Assembly (NCBI RefSeq): GCF_001038625.1
Contig: NZ_CP011803.1
Coordinates: forward strand, 5,668,881 to 5,732,880
Direction of reading: 5' to 3'
Source of the DNA: Clostridium carboxidivorans P7
GTDB taxonomy: Bacteria > Bacillota > Clostridia > Clostridiales > Clostridiaceae
Length of the DNA stretch: 64,000 bases
Part shown: piece by piece, positions 26,489 to 35,871 of the stretch
Position numbering within the stretch: position 1 is the stretch's first letter
Layout: each line of letters starts with the position of its first letter
Notes under the pieces: generated by a model
Databases searched by the model: none
The model's input: only the letters and a program-made list of their open reading frames with translations
What the model was told of the DNA's origin: nothing
Position numbers and translations under genes: made by a program

Positions 26489-27367
26489 ATGGATAAAGTT
26501 TTTTTGAAATACATTGAAAATTTAGAAAAAAAGAATGTAAGCAAAAATACTATGGATGCTTATGTAAGAGATATAAGTAAGTTTTATAATTTTATAAAAG
26601 AGAGAAATGAAAATGTAGTGGAAATAGAAGTAGTTTCCATAATGGCATATGTTCAGCAATTGCAAAAAGAAGGAAGAGCTACTTCTTCTATTATAAGAAA
26701 TATAGTTTCTCTTAGGAATTTTTACAAGTATCTTACAATTAAAGGATTTATAAATGAAAATCCTATGATTAATTATGAAATACCAAAAGTTAAACATAAT
26801 ATTCCTAAAATTTTAACTGTAGAAGAAGTAGATACGCTTCTTTCAACGCCAGATTTAGGCACAAATAAAGGCATAAGAGATAAAGCTATGTTGGAAGTGC
26901 TTTATGCCACTGGTATGAAGGTTACAGAAATTTTAAATATTACTATATATGATATAAATTTAAAGCTTGCTTATATAAAATGTAAAGGTTCAAAAAATCA
27001 GGAAAGAATTATACCTATAGGTTCTATTGCTATACAATGTTTACAGGAATATTTAAAAATAAGATCACAAATTAATATATATAATTTAGATCTGCTTTTT
27101 ATAAATTTAAGGGGAATTCAAATGACCAGACAGGGATTTTGGAAGATAGTAAAATATTATGCAAAGGCTGCAGGAGTAGATAAACATATAAATGCATTTA
27201 CTCTAAGGCATTCTTTTGCAGTTCATTTACTTCAAAATGGGGCTGATATAAAGTCTGTACAGGAGTTGCTTGGACATAAAGATTTATCAGCAACTCAAAT
27301 ATATTCTTCTATTTCTAGAAAGAATAAAATTGCAGAGGTATATAAAAAATCACATCCTAGAGCATAG
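26489..27367 (+). CDS. XerD-like tyrosine recombinase with altered active site
   Basis: A 292-residue protein with the XerC/D layout: SAM-like N-domain (about 1-95) and catalytic domain. Start ATG 26489 fits AAGGATGGGG; ATG 26477 lies inside that site. The catalytic Arg I position, normally ATGLRVSEL, is YATGMKVTEIL, so Lys144 replaces Arg. Box II, normally HxLRH, is AFTLRHSF, so Phe237 replaces the catalytic His; Arg240 is kept. The beta-hairpin Lys, the GHKDLS His and the TQIY nucleophile Tyr are intact. It sits between spoIIM and dacF, the xerD position of clostridia. It may be a reduced-activity or DNA-binding-only form. Confidence 0.85.
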   Translation: MDKVFLKYIENLEKKNVSKNTMDAYVRDISKFYNFIKERNENVVEIEVVSIMAYVQQLQKEGRATSSIIRNIVSLRNFYKYLTIKGFINENPMINYEIPKVKHNIPKILTVEEVDTLLSTPDLGTNKGIRDKAMLEVLYATGMKVTEILNITIYDINLKLAYIKCKGSKNQERIIPIGSIAIQCLQEYLKIRSQINIYNLDLLFINLRGIQMTRQGFWKIVKYYAKAAGVDKHINAFTLRHSFAVHLLQNGADIKSVQELLGHKDLSATQIYSSISRKNKIAEVYKKSHPRA

Positions 27368-27375
27368 AGAGTGCT

Positions 27376-27412
27376 AAAGCCGGAGTTATATTCTCTGGCT
27401 TTGTTAATTTTT
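27376..27412 (+). terminator. Terminator after the xerD-like gene
   Basis: AAAGCCGGAG pairs with CTCTGGCTTT (one G-U), followed by TTGTTAATTTTTT. Confidence 0.75.
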
Positions 27413-27535
27413 TGCAATAAAAGTATACACTATTTTTTATACAAATTTTAAATTTGTCAAGCAATATTTTTTATTTCCTCATAATATTATTAGTTTCGGG
27501 AAAAAATACATTTTAGAGAAAGGAGGAAATGAAAA

Positions 27536-28732
27536 ATGAAAAAGAAAAGAAAAAAGAAAACTTTATTAAGCGTAATACTAATTTTATCTTTAATTTTAGG
27601 TATTTTTACAAAAGCAGTTAAAGCTGAACCAGAAGCAAATACTAAGGTTGAAGATAACTTAATGAAAGTAGATGCTAAATCAGCATTACTTATGGAGCCT
27701 TCAAATGGCAAAATAATTTATGAAAAAAACTGTCATGAAAAATTAGCACCAGCTTCAGTTACAAAGGTTATGACTATGCTTTTAACAATGGAAAATGTGG
27801 ATTCAGGTAAAATAAAATTATCTGATAAGGTTACTATAAGTGAAAATGCAAAAAAGATGGGTGGAAGTTCTATGCTTCTTGACACAGGAGAAGTAAGAAC
27901 TGTAGAGGAATTAATAAAAGGAATAGGTATAGCATCTGGTAATGATGCAGCTGTGGCTATGGCAGAATATTTAGGCGGCAGTGAGGAAGGCTTTGTTAAA
28001 CTTATGAATGAAAGAGCTCATAAGCTTGGAATGAAGGATACTAATTTTAATAATTGTACAGGATTAAGTTCACCAGGACATGTTACTACAGCTTATGATA
28101 TAGCTATCATGTCAAGAGAACTGTTAAAACATCCAGATATATTAAAGTATACAGGTACATATATGGAAACTATATCTGAAGGAAGAAAAAGTCCTATAGG
28201 TTTAGTAAATCATAATAAGCTTGTAAGATTTTTTAAAGGCTGTGATGGTTTAAAAACAGGGTTTACTGATGAAGCTAAATATTGCATATCTGCAACTGCT
28301 ACAAGAGATGGAGTGAGAATGTTAGCTGTAATAATGGGATCTCCTACATATAAAGTGAGAAATAAAGATGCAAGTATGCTTATGAATTATGGATTTTCAA
28401 AATATGAAAATAAAAAACTTATAGAAAAAGGAAAAGATGTTGAAAAAGTAAATTTAAATAGAAAGGGAGATAGATTCTTTATAGCAAAAGCACAAGATGA
28501 TTTTAGTGTAGTTTTAGAGAGAGGAAAAGATGCTAAGGTAAGTAAAAAAGTAGTTATAGATAAAGACAAAAAAGAATATAAATCTAATGAATTTGTAGGA
28601 TATTGTGAAGTATATGTAGAAGGTAAAATAGTAGGAAAAGTTAAGCTTTATAGTGATCGAGATGTGAAAAAACCAGGAATTATTGGAAACTTAAGGGATA
28701 ACTTTGTAAGAATATTAGATAGAGGAGTTTAA
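27536..28732 (+). CDS. dacF: D-alanyl-D-alanine carboxypeptidase (DacF type)
   Basis: Secreted penicillin-binding protein of class C5 that trims D-Ala from peptidoglycan stem peptides; DacF acts on forespore cortex cross-linking in Bacillus. Signal peptide (basic KKKRKKK, hydrophobic 10-24, cut near KAVKA). Active-site motifs: SVTK (S74, K77), SGN (ASGNDAAVA) and KTG (LKTGFTD). A C-terminal beta domain ends in a basic amphipathic tail. 398 residues. AAAGGAGG upstream. Confidence 0.93.
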   Translation: MKKKRKKKTLLSVILILSLILGIFTKAVKAEPEANTKVEDNLMKVDAKSALLMEPSNGKIIYEKNCHEKLAPASVTKVMTMLLTMENVDSGKIKLSDKVTISENAKKMGGSSMLLDTGEVRTVEELIKGIGIASGNDAAVAMAEYLGGSEEGFVKLMNERAHKLGMKDTNFNNCTGLSSPGHVTTAYDIAIMSRELLKHPDILKYTGTYMETISEGRKSPIGLVNHNKLVRFFKGCDGLKTGFTDEAKYCISATATRDGVRMLAVIMGSPTYKVRNKDASMLMNYGFSKYENKKLIEKGKDVEKVNLNRKGDRFFIAKAQDDFSVVLERGKDAKVSKKVVIDKDKKEYKSNEFVGYCEVYVEGKIVGKVKLYSDRDVKKPGIIGNLRDNFVRILDRGV

Positions 28733-28736
28733 ATAT

Positions 28737-28780
28737 AAATTTTCAATGGTTTTAAAGCCATTGAAAATTTAATTTTTTTT
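28737..28780 (+). terminator. Terminator after dacF
   Basis: AAATTTTCAATGG pairs with CCATTGAAAATTT (28737-28749, 28758-28770), followed by AATTTTTTTT. Confidence 0.92.
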
Positions 28781-28883
28781 GATTACGAGTAGAAATGTGT
28801 AAAAATAAAGAGGTTGACTTATAATTAAATACTGTAGATAATTAATACAGATACTTAAACAATGAAATTTTATACTTTAAGCG

Positions 28884-28904
28884 TATTGCGAAGCAATATT
28901 TTTA
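28884..28904. repeat. Solo GCGAAGC hairpin
   Basis: TATTGC-GAA-GCAATA hairpin with a T run, the same hairpin that borders both R1 and R2 elements elsewhere in the window. Here it stands alone between dacF and scpA. Confidence 0.65.
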
Positions 28905-28936
28905 ATTTATAAGTGTTTGGAATTAGGAGAGATAAA

Positions 28937-29698
28937 ATGTCTTTAAACATTAAAATAGAAAACTTTGAAGGTCCTTTTGATTTATTGCTTCACTTAATAA
29001 AAAAAAATAAAATGGATATATATGATATCAAGATATATGATATTACTAACCAGTATTTGGAGTATGTTAAGGCTATGGAGGAAATGGATCTTGAAATAAC
29101 TTCAGAATTTATAGTAATATCAGCTACACTAATCGAAATAAAATCAAAGATGCTTTTACCAAAACCTAAAGTTGATGAAAATGCAGTAGATAGTGATGAA
29201 AAGGATCCTAGAGAGGAATTAATAAACAAGCTTGTTGAATATAGAAAGTTCAAGGAAAGTGCTAAGTTTTTTAAGAATAGAGAGCAAGGAATAGGAAGAA
29301 TGTTCAGTAAAAAACCAGAAATAATAGAGGAAAAGAATAAGAGTTTTGATCCAAAGGATTTCCTTAAGGGAGTAACTATGCTTCATTTGTTTGAGATTTA
29401 TAGCAAACTCATGAATGTATATAAAAATAAAATAAATACTGAAAATGTAATTAATAAAGAAATTCCATTGGACAAGTTTAAGATAGAAGATAAAATTGAC
29501 TATTTAAAGGAAATTATGATAAATGATAAAAAAATTATTTTTTCTAATATAGTAAAACATTGTTCTCACAAAATGGAAGTAGTAGTTACATTTCTTGCTT
29601 TGTTAGAGCTTATGAAATTGAGAGTTATAAAAGTAGTTCAAGAAAATAATTTTAAAGAAATTTATGTGGAAAGGATAAATAATAATGAAGAATATTAA
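28937..29698 (+). CDS. scpA: Segregation and condensation protein A
   Basis: Kleisin subunit that bridges the SMC dimer. N-terminal FEGPFDLLLHLIKKNKMDIYDI signature, acidic middle, and winged-helix C-terminus. 253 residues from ATG 28937, which is 6 bases after AGGAGAG; the upstream GTG 28913 has no ribosome site. Overlaps scpB by 14 bases. Confidence 0.95.
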   Translation: MSLNIKIENFEGPFDLLLHLIKKNKMDIYDIKIYDITNQYLEYVKAMEEMDLEITSEFIVISATLIEIKSKMLLPKPKVDENAVDSDEKDPREELINKLVEYRKFKESAKFFKNREQGIGRMFSKKPEIIEEKNKSFDPKDFLKGVTMLHLFEIYSKLMNVYKNKINTENVINKEIPLDKFKIEDKIDYLKEIMINDKKIIFSNIVKHCSHKMEVVVTFLALLELMKLRVIKVVQENNFKEIYVERINNNEEY

Positions 29699-30275
29699 TA
29701 TAAATCAAATGGAGATAGAAGAGGCATCACCTAAGAATATATACTTTTCTATAATAGAATCTCTACTATTTGTATCAGGTGAACCAATAGATATAAAACA
29801 AATAGCTTCAATAATAGAGTGCAGTGCAAAGTTTACAAAAGAATTAATGGCAGAAATGATAAAATATTATGAAGAAGAATCTAGAGGTATAACAATAATA
29901 AAAGTAAATGAAAGCTATGGATTGGTTACTAAGTCAAAGAATAGTGATTATGTGGAAAAGCTTTTAGGCACAAATTCAAGACAGTCGTTGTCCCAAGCAG
30001 CTTTAGAAACTTTAGCTATTATTGCATATAAACAGCCAATAACAAGGATAGATATAGATGAAATAAGGGGAGTAAAAAGTGATAGAGCTTTAACTACTCT
30101 TGTGCAGAAGGGTTTAATTAAGGAATCAGGAAGGTTGGATGTGCCCGGTAGACCTATATTATATGGTACTACTGAGGAGTTTTTAAAGTACTTTGGCTTA
30201 GAAGACCTTAATAGTATACCATATTTAGATGATTTAGTTGGTGATAATATAGATGAAGAAAAAATTGAGGATTAA
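29685..30275 (+). CDS. scpB: Segregation and condensation protein B
   Basis: Partner of ScpA in the SMC condensin complex. Two winged-helix domains; the conserved LETLAIIAYKQPITRIDIDEIRGV stretch begins near residue 107 (LETLAIIAYKQP seen). 196 residues, normal. It overlaps scpA in the usual way and is followed by a convergent terminator. Confidence 0.95.
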   Translation: MKNININQMEIEEASPKNIYFSIIESLLFVSGEPIDIKQIASIIECSAKFTKELMAEMIKYYEEESRGITIIKVNESYGLVTKSKNSDYVEKLLGTNSRQSLSQAALETLAIIAYKQPITRIDIDEIRGVKSDRALTTLVQKGLIKESGRLDVPGRPILYGTTEEFLKYFGLEDLNSIPYLDDLVGDNIDEEKIED

Positions 30276-30326
30276 ATATTAAAGATTAGCTGATTTACAT
30301 AATTAAATCGGCTAATCTTTAATATT
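30275..30326. terminator. Bidirectional terminator between scpB and ytfJ
   Basis: A 22-bp stem (30275-30296 with 30305-30326, one G-U) spanning the space between convergent genes and sharing bases with both stop regions. AT-rich flanks give T runs in both directions. Confidence 0.9.
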
Positions 30327-30828
30327 ATTCATCAGAATTTTTTTCAGTTTGTTTTTCTTCAGATGTTTCTTTAGAATCTTTTTTAGAGTCTTCTTTAGAA
30401 TGTTCTTTTGAATCCTTTTTATGATTTTCTGTATCTTTGTCTTTAGTTATGTTTTTGATAAAATCCATTACTTGAGGAATGGAGTCGATTATTTTATCAT
30501 AAGTATTTTGTTGATTCAAGGACAAAAGCCTTACAGAATCTTGTTTTGTAACTAGAAAAGCTACAGGCTTTACAGTAACACCTGCACCAGAACCGCCACC
30601 AAAAGGGTAAGGAGAAGATCCTGTACCACCTGTATTTCTATTGTCAAATTCACTTCCGCCAGAAGCGAAACCAAAGGAAACTTTAGATATTGGAATGATT
30701 AAAGTGCCATCTTTGGCTTCTACAGCATCGCCGACTATGGTATTAACATCTATCATATCTTTAATATTTTCCATAGTACTTTTCATTAAATTTTCTATAG
30801 GATGATTATCCATAATAAATTCCTCCAT
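30325..30828 (-). CDS. ytfJ: GerW/YtfJ family sporulation protein
   Basis: 167 residues. The N-terminal domain holds the family pattern (HPIENLMKSTMENIKDMIDV, GTLIIPISKVSFGF) and a glycine-rich stretch; the last 35 residues are a Lys/Ser/Glu low-complexity tail. In Bacillus YtfJ (GerW) is needed for germination responses to SleB cleavage products. The start has GGAGGAA upstream. It follows a DUF2953 gene by four bases, the ytfI-ytfJ pair known from Bacillus, next to scpAB. Confidence 0.9.
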   Translation of the reverse strand: MEEFIMDNHPIENLMKSTMENIKDMIDVNTIVGDAVEAKDGTLIIPISKVSFGFASGGSEFDNRNTGGTGSSPYPFGGGSGAGVTVKPVAFLVTKQDSVRLLSLNQQNTYDKIIDSIPQVMDFIKNITKDKDTENHKKDSKEHSKEDSKKDSKETSEEKQTEKNSDE

Positions 30829-30832
30829 TTAT

Positions 30833-31369
30833 TTAAGTTTTACTAAGAATTATTTTTTGATTTATTCTCCAGACCCTATATATTATATATATTATATAAA
30901 TAACTTTAGCAAAATTAACAAAAATTATACTGTTTAATTCTAATTTTAAAATAAACTTCTTTAAATCAGGTACGATACAAATAGAATGTTTTTTTATTTT
31001 AAAAGGATAATTTAATAATTTTATTACTAAAGGAAATAATGCACAAAATAGTCCATAGCATATAGCTGTATAGGCAGCATCATTTAGACCATATTGAAAA
31101 TTAAGTTTAAATCTAAGGGTAGGTTTGAATTTATTCCTATTTAATAAATCTAAAAATAGTCTTATATTTTCAAAATAAAAATTTGATTTATCTTTATTCT
31201 TATTTTCATCTTCTTTTTTATAAGATTTAAATTTTGAAATCAACTCTATATTATATATGTACATACATAATTTTTTATCTGTATATTTAATTTTAAACGT
31301 AATTGGTATTGGTATTAACAATATTAAAATAATAATACTAAAAATAATTAGCACTAAATTTTCCTCCAA
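30833..31369 (-). CDS. DUF2953 membrane protein (YtfI-like)
   Basis: 178 residues: an N-terminal hydrophobic helix (about 4-24), a short polar region, then FQYGLNDAAYTAICYGLF, the DUF2953 hallmark, and a further hydrophobic stretch near the C-terminus. No biochemical role known. Transcribed ahead of ytfJ on the minus strand and divergent from the second carboxypeptidase gene. Confidence 0.8.
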   Translation of the reverse strand: MEENLVLIIFSIIILILLIPIPITFKIKYTDKKLCMYIYNIELISKFKSYKKEDENKNKDKSNFYFENIRLFLDLLNRNKFKPTLRFKLNFQYGLNDAAYTAICYGLFCALFPLVIKLLNYPFKIKKHSICIVPDLKKFILKLELNSIIFVNFAKVIYIIYIIYRVWRINQKIILSKT

Positions 31370-31577
31370 AATTCCTCTAATAACTATACCTTTGTATATT
31401 TAGGTTTGTAGAATATTAAAATTCAATAACCGTGTTTATTAATAATTATATCCATTAAAGGAATTTATATAACTGCATAGAAAAAATTTATGGGTTAATT
31501 TAAATATTAAATGAGAAAATAATTATATACTTAGTTGCAAAAAAATAAAACTATATTTGAAAGGAGGAATGTTACCT

Positions 31578-32717
31578 ATGAAAAATAAATTTAAATATAT
31601 TAATATATTAATTTTAACAGTATTTATAGTAACTTTATTTGTGCCAATAGATGTGCGAGCTTTAGAAAATAGTAATGATAATGGCAAAGAAAATGTTACT
31701 AAAGATATATATGTAGATGCTGGATATGCTATAGCATTAGATAGTAAATCTAAAGTAGTACTTTATGAAAAAAAAGCATATACCTTAGTTCCAATGGCAA
31801 GTACAACTAAAATAATGACTACATTGGTAGCTATAAAATATGGTGATTTAGAGAGGAAAATAGAAGTATCAGGGAAAGCAGCTGGCATAAGAGGATCTAC
31901 AGTAGGTTTTAAAAAAGGAGAAAAAATATCATTAAAAGAGCTTTTGTATGGGTTAATGCTTAGGTCAGGGAATGACGCAGCTATAGCTATTGCAGAAGGT
32001 GTAAGTGGAAGTGTTGAGGAATTTGTACAGCTTATGAATGAATACGCTAGTGAAATAGGTGTTTTAAATACACATTTTCATTCACCACACGGATTAGATT
32101 ATGAGGATCATTACACAACAGCTTATGACTTAGCGCTTATTACTGCAAAAGCTAAGGAAATTAAACTTTTTAATGACATTGTAAGTTCTAAAGATGTAGA
32201 TGGCAAAACATATAATTTTACAAGAAGTTATCATAATATAAATAAAATATTGTGGCAATTACCTGAAGCTAATGGTGTAAAAACAGGATATACAGGTAAG
32301 GCAGGTAAGTGTTTGGTAACTTCAAGTAAAGTACAAGGAAATGATGTTATTGTTGTAGTTTTAAATTGTAGAGAGAGATGGAAGGAAACAAAGAAAATTT
32401 ATGATTATGTTAATAAAAACTATCAATTTAAAAGAATATTTTCTAAAGGAGAAAATGCTGGAAGTATAAATTTGCATAAGGATGTTTTAAATCTAGAATA
32501 TGAGGATGATATTATTATCCCATTGAAAAATAAAGTCAATTATAGTGTTAAAATTGTGAAACCAGAAAAAATAGATGGAGTTATTAAAAAAGGGGATAAG
32601 GTAGGGAATGTTTGTATATATGAAGATGAAAATATAATTTATAAATCAAATCTTATTGCATCAAACAATTACAGTAGAAACAGAATATGGGATTTGATTA
32701 TGAAACACTATAAATAA
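31578..32717 (+). CDS. D-alanyl-D-alanine carboxypeptidase (DacB/DacF type), second copy
   Basis: Second secreted D,D-carboxypeptidase within 5 kb. Signal peptide (hydrophobic 8-23, cut near DVRA), motifs STTK (S75, K78), SGN (RSGNDAAIA) and KTG (VKTGYTG). 379 residues from ATG 31578, 10 bases after AAAGGAGG; ATG 31569 is too close to the site and TTG 31557 lies before it. Clearly divergent from the first copy, so an old paralogue. Likely a sporulation cortex enzyme given its neighbours, but this is inference. Confidence 0.9.
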   Translation: MKNKFKYINILILTVFIVTLFVPIDVRALENSNDNGKENVTKDIYVDAGYAIALDSKSKVVLYEKKAYTLVPMASTTKIMTTLVAIKYGDLERKIEVSGKAAGIRGSTVGFKKGEKISLKELLYGLMLRSGNDAAIAIAEGVSGSVEEFVQLMNEYASEIGVLNTHFHSPHGLDYEDHYTTAYDLALITAKAKEIKLFNDIVSSKDVDGKTYNFTRSYHNINKILWQLPEANGVKTGYTGKAGKCLVTSSKVQGNDVIVVVLNCRERWKETKKIYDYVNKNYQFKRIFSKGENAGSINLHKDVLNLEYEDDIIIPLKNKVNYSVKIVKPEKIDGVIKKGDKVGNVCIYEDENIIYKSNLIASNNYSRNRIWDLIMKHYK

Positions 32718-34013
32718 ATATATTAAATTCAACTTTAAATATTTACATGTAAAGGTGTATGCTTATAGAATGTTATAGTGAAAATGCTATACATAAAAAA
32801 GCATATGCCAATTTTTTATATTTATTTAGTAATTTATATGATTTTAAAACAATGTTAACAAAAAATTTACAAAGTACATTGTAAGATTACTCAGATATAA
32901 TTTTAACAATAATATTATGTTAATTAGTATAAAATTTTAACTAAAAAAGTTATGTATTCATCAATAAAAAGACTTCATTTGAATACAAAAAGAATTATGT
33001 TTTTAATAGCAATTAATTTATTGAAAATAATAAAAAAAATTAAATTTTTTATTCAAAAATAATTTGTTATATAAAAGGTGTTAATTCAATAAAATTAATG
33101 ATCTAGTATTAGGACATAAAGACTATAACAATGAAAGCATATATTATGTAATACAATAAAATTGCTAGTTAATTTAAATAATATAGAATGTAATATAGAA
33201 AGTATAACAACAAAAATTAAATAAAAAAGTTATGCTTAATTTACCAATGAATATAACGACAAATGAAATGCAAGGGAGAAAATATTGCACAATAAGAAAA
33301 ATTGTTAAGATTCATGTGAAATTTATTAATATATGTAATTTGTGGTAGCAAATTTGAATTTATTGAGGAAATACTAGAAAAATAAGTTTAGATTGACTTA
33401 AATTTAACATTGTAATAAAATGAATTAGATCAAAAAAATGTAATTTTAGGAAGCAAAAAAAGCAATACATTATGCTAAAATATTTATAAAATGGCATTAA
33501 TATATGTTTATTTTAGAAAAATTTACAGTATATATAAAAAAAATATGAAATAAAATACTCAAATGGAAAAATAATGACGAAATTGCGATAAAAATTAAGT
33601 TTATGCACAATTTTTTCGTAAGCGTTTGCAAAAGCATATTGTAATTAAATTTTTAACATGTATAATTAGACTTAGAGGGTTAAGTTCTGTTATATAAAAA
33701 ATATAAAAGTTAATTTTATATGATGTAAAATTAAAAAATTAACGTTAAAATTGCAAATATTGTACTTGGACAAAGTTATAATATAAAAAATAATCTTTTA
33801 TATTAAAACATTTTAACATTACTATAACAGCAATTTTTTTATATTAGTACAGAATGGAAAATCTAATTAGTACAGGCCTATAATAAAATTTAAGGCAAAT
33901 AAATTTTATATAAAAATTATGCATATACATGAAAAATTAAAGTATTAATAATTAGTAATAGTATAAAATTTATTACTTAATAATATGAGTAAAATTTTAA
34001 AGGGGTAAGAAGT
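32718..34013 (+). other. 1.3-kb gene-free region upstream of rseC-rnf
   Basis: No open frame with a ribosome site on either strand and extreme A/T content. Visible elements: a catabolite-response-like site at 33618-33631 (CGTAAGCGTTTGCA, two mismatches to TGWAANCGNTNWCA), a -10-like TATAAT at 33777-33782 without a good -35, two imperfect copies of a segment ending AAAAAAGTTATG (about 32927-32954 and 33201-33232), and an inverted repeat AGTAATA/TATTACT (33954-33977) just before the rseC ribosome site. It may be a long leader or control region for the rnf cluster, or decayed DNA. Confidence 0.5.
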
Positions 34014-34430
34014 ATGAATAGAGAAACAGAAGGAATTGTGATTCAAATAGAAGGCAATATAGCTAAGATTAAAGCTAATAGACATGGTGATTGCTCAAAT
34101 TGCGGAGCTTGCCCAGGAGATAAAGCTATGGTGGTAGATGCAATAAATACTATTGGAGCTAAACCAGGACAACATGTTAGCTTTGAAATTAAAGAAGTAA
34201 ATATGTTGAAGGCAGCTTTTGTAGTTTATATTTTACCTCTTGTATCAATTTTTATAGGCGCAGTAATTGGAGGATTTGTGGCTAAGAAGATTGCACAAGA
34301 TAGTGTAATGTGCTCAGTAATTGGTGGAATTGTATTATTTATTCTATCCATTATATATATAAAGTTTTTTGATAAAGCTGCTAACAAAGATGAAAACATG
34401 AAACCTATAATTACACGTATTTTATCTTAA
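34014..34430 (+). CDS. rseC: RseC/SoxR-reducing family protein
   Basis: 138 residues: an N-terminal soluble domain with a Cys cluster (GDCSNCGACPGD, near residues 26-37) that may bind an Fe-S centre, then two transmembrane helices (about 65-85 and 98-118). In acetogenic clostridia rseC sits directly before rnfC and acts as a positive regulator of rnf. Separated from rnfC by about 100 bases, so it may be on the same transcript. Confidence 0.88.
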   Translation: MNRETEGIVIQIEGNIAKIKANRHGDCSNCGACPGDKAMVVDAINTIGAKPGQHVSFEIKEVNMLKAAFVVYILPLVSIFIGAVIGGFVAKKIAQDSVMCSVIGGIVLFILSIIYIKFFDKAANKDENMKPIITRILS

Positions 34431-34531
34431 ATTTAAATGTATTTTTAAAATTTTCGCTTAAAGTTAAATTTATATAAATTTTCTTTATAAAAGACTATAT
34501 CATTAAAATTATGTAAAAGAGGTGTTTAAAG

Positions 34532-35857
34532 ATGTTTAAAAGTTTCCGAGGTGGGGTACATCCTAATGACAGAAAAAGTTATACTTCAGGTAAAGCTATA
34601 GAAGTATTACCAGTACCCAATAAGGTTACAATTCCTGTTAGACAACACATTGGCGCGCCTTGTTCACCAATAGTAAAAAAAGGTGATGAAGTAAAAAAAG
34701 GACAGGTTATTGCAAAAACAGATGCTTTTGTTTCTGCTAATATTCATTCTTCAATATCAGGTACAGTAGTTGATATTGGTGATTATAACCATCCTGTATT
34801 TGGTAAGTGCCAGGCAATTGTTATTGAAAATGACGGGAAAGATGAATGGGTAGAAGGAATCCCTGTTGAAAGAAATGACTGGGAAAAGTTAGACAAAAAG
34901 GAACTGCTAAATATTATTAAAGAGGCAGGCATTGTTGGAATGGGAGGAGCAACTTTCCCTACACATGTTAAGCTTTCTCCACCACCAGATAAAAAGGTTG
35001 ATACGTTTATTTTGAATGCAGCTGAATGTGAACCTTATTTAACAGCTGATCATAGAATGATGCTTGAACAAAGTGAGCGTATTGTTAATGGTGTAAAAAT
35101 AACAATGAAAGTTCTTGGTATCGATAAAGGTTATGTTGGTATAGAACAAAACAAACCAGATGCTATAGACGTTATGACTAAAGCATTTGAAGGTACAGGG
35201 GTACAAGTTGTTGGACTTCCAACAAAATATCCTCAAGGTGCTGAAAAAATGTTAATCAGAGTTTTGGTAGAGAAAGAAGTACCATCTGGTGGATTGCCAG
35301 CAGATGTAGGTGTCGTAGTTCAAAATGTTGGTACTGTTGCAGCTATAAGTGATGCAGTACTTAAAGGAATTCCATTAATAGAAAGAGTTACAACTATTAG
35401 TGGTGGAGCTATAAAAGAGCCTAAAAATCTTTTAGTAAGAGTTGGTACTCTATTTTCAGATGCAATAGAATATTGTGGAGGTTTTTCAGAAACTCCAGAA
35501 AAATTACTTTCAGGTGGTCCTATGATGGGAATGGCTCAATCTCATATAGATTTACCTATAATTAAAGGTGTATCTGGAATATTAGCTTTAAGTAAAAAAG
35601 ATGTTAACTCAGGAAGAGAATCAGCATGCATTCATTGTGGTCGTTGTGTAGAGGTATGTCCTATGCACTTAGTTCCAAGTAAGCTTAGTATCCTTGGTGA
35701 AAGAGGTTTATACGAGCAAGCTAAAGAAGAAGCAAATCTTTTAGATTGCGTAGAATGCGGAAGTTGTGTTTATGTATGCCCTGCTAAACGTAATATTGTT
35801 CAATATATAAAATATTGTAAGGCACAAAATGCAGCTCAAAATGCAAAGAAGAAGTAA
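34532..35857 (+). CDS. rnfC: Rnf complex subunit C
   Basis: NADH-binding, flavin and Fe-S subunit of the ion-translocating ferredoxin:NAD+ oxidoreductase. Peripheral cytoplasmic protein, 441 residues. NADH/FMN domain with GMGGATFPTHVKL (about 144-156) and LNAAECEPY, SLBB-like region, and two 4Fe-4S motifs at the end: CIHCGRCVEVCP and CVECGSCVYVCP. GAGGTG upstream of the ATG. First of six contiguous rnf genes. Confidence 0.97.
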   Translation: MFKSFRGGVHPNDRKSYTSGKAIEVLPVPNKVTIPVRQHIGAPCSPIVKKGDEVKKGQVIAKTDAFVSANIHSSISGTVVDIGDYNHPVFGKCQAIVIENDGKDEWVEGIPVERNDWEKLDKKELLNIIKEAGIVGMGGATFPTHVKLSPPPDKKVDTFILNAAECEPYLTADHRMMLEQSERIVNGVKITMKVLGIDKGYVGIEQNKPDAIDVMTKAFEGTGVQVVGLPTKYPQGAEKMLIRVLVEKEVPSGGLPADVGVVVQNVGTVAAISDAVLKGIPLIERVTTISGGAIKEPKNLLVRVGTLFSDAIEYCGGFSETPEKLLSGGPMMGMAQSHIDLPIIKGVSGILALSKKDVNSGRESACIHCGRCVEVCPMHLVPSKLSILGERGLYEQAKEEANLLDCVECGSCVYVCPAKRNIVQYIKYCKAQNAAQNAKKK

Positions 35858-35871
35858 GGGGGAGAATATTA

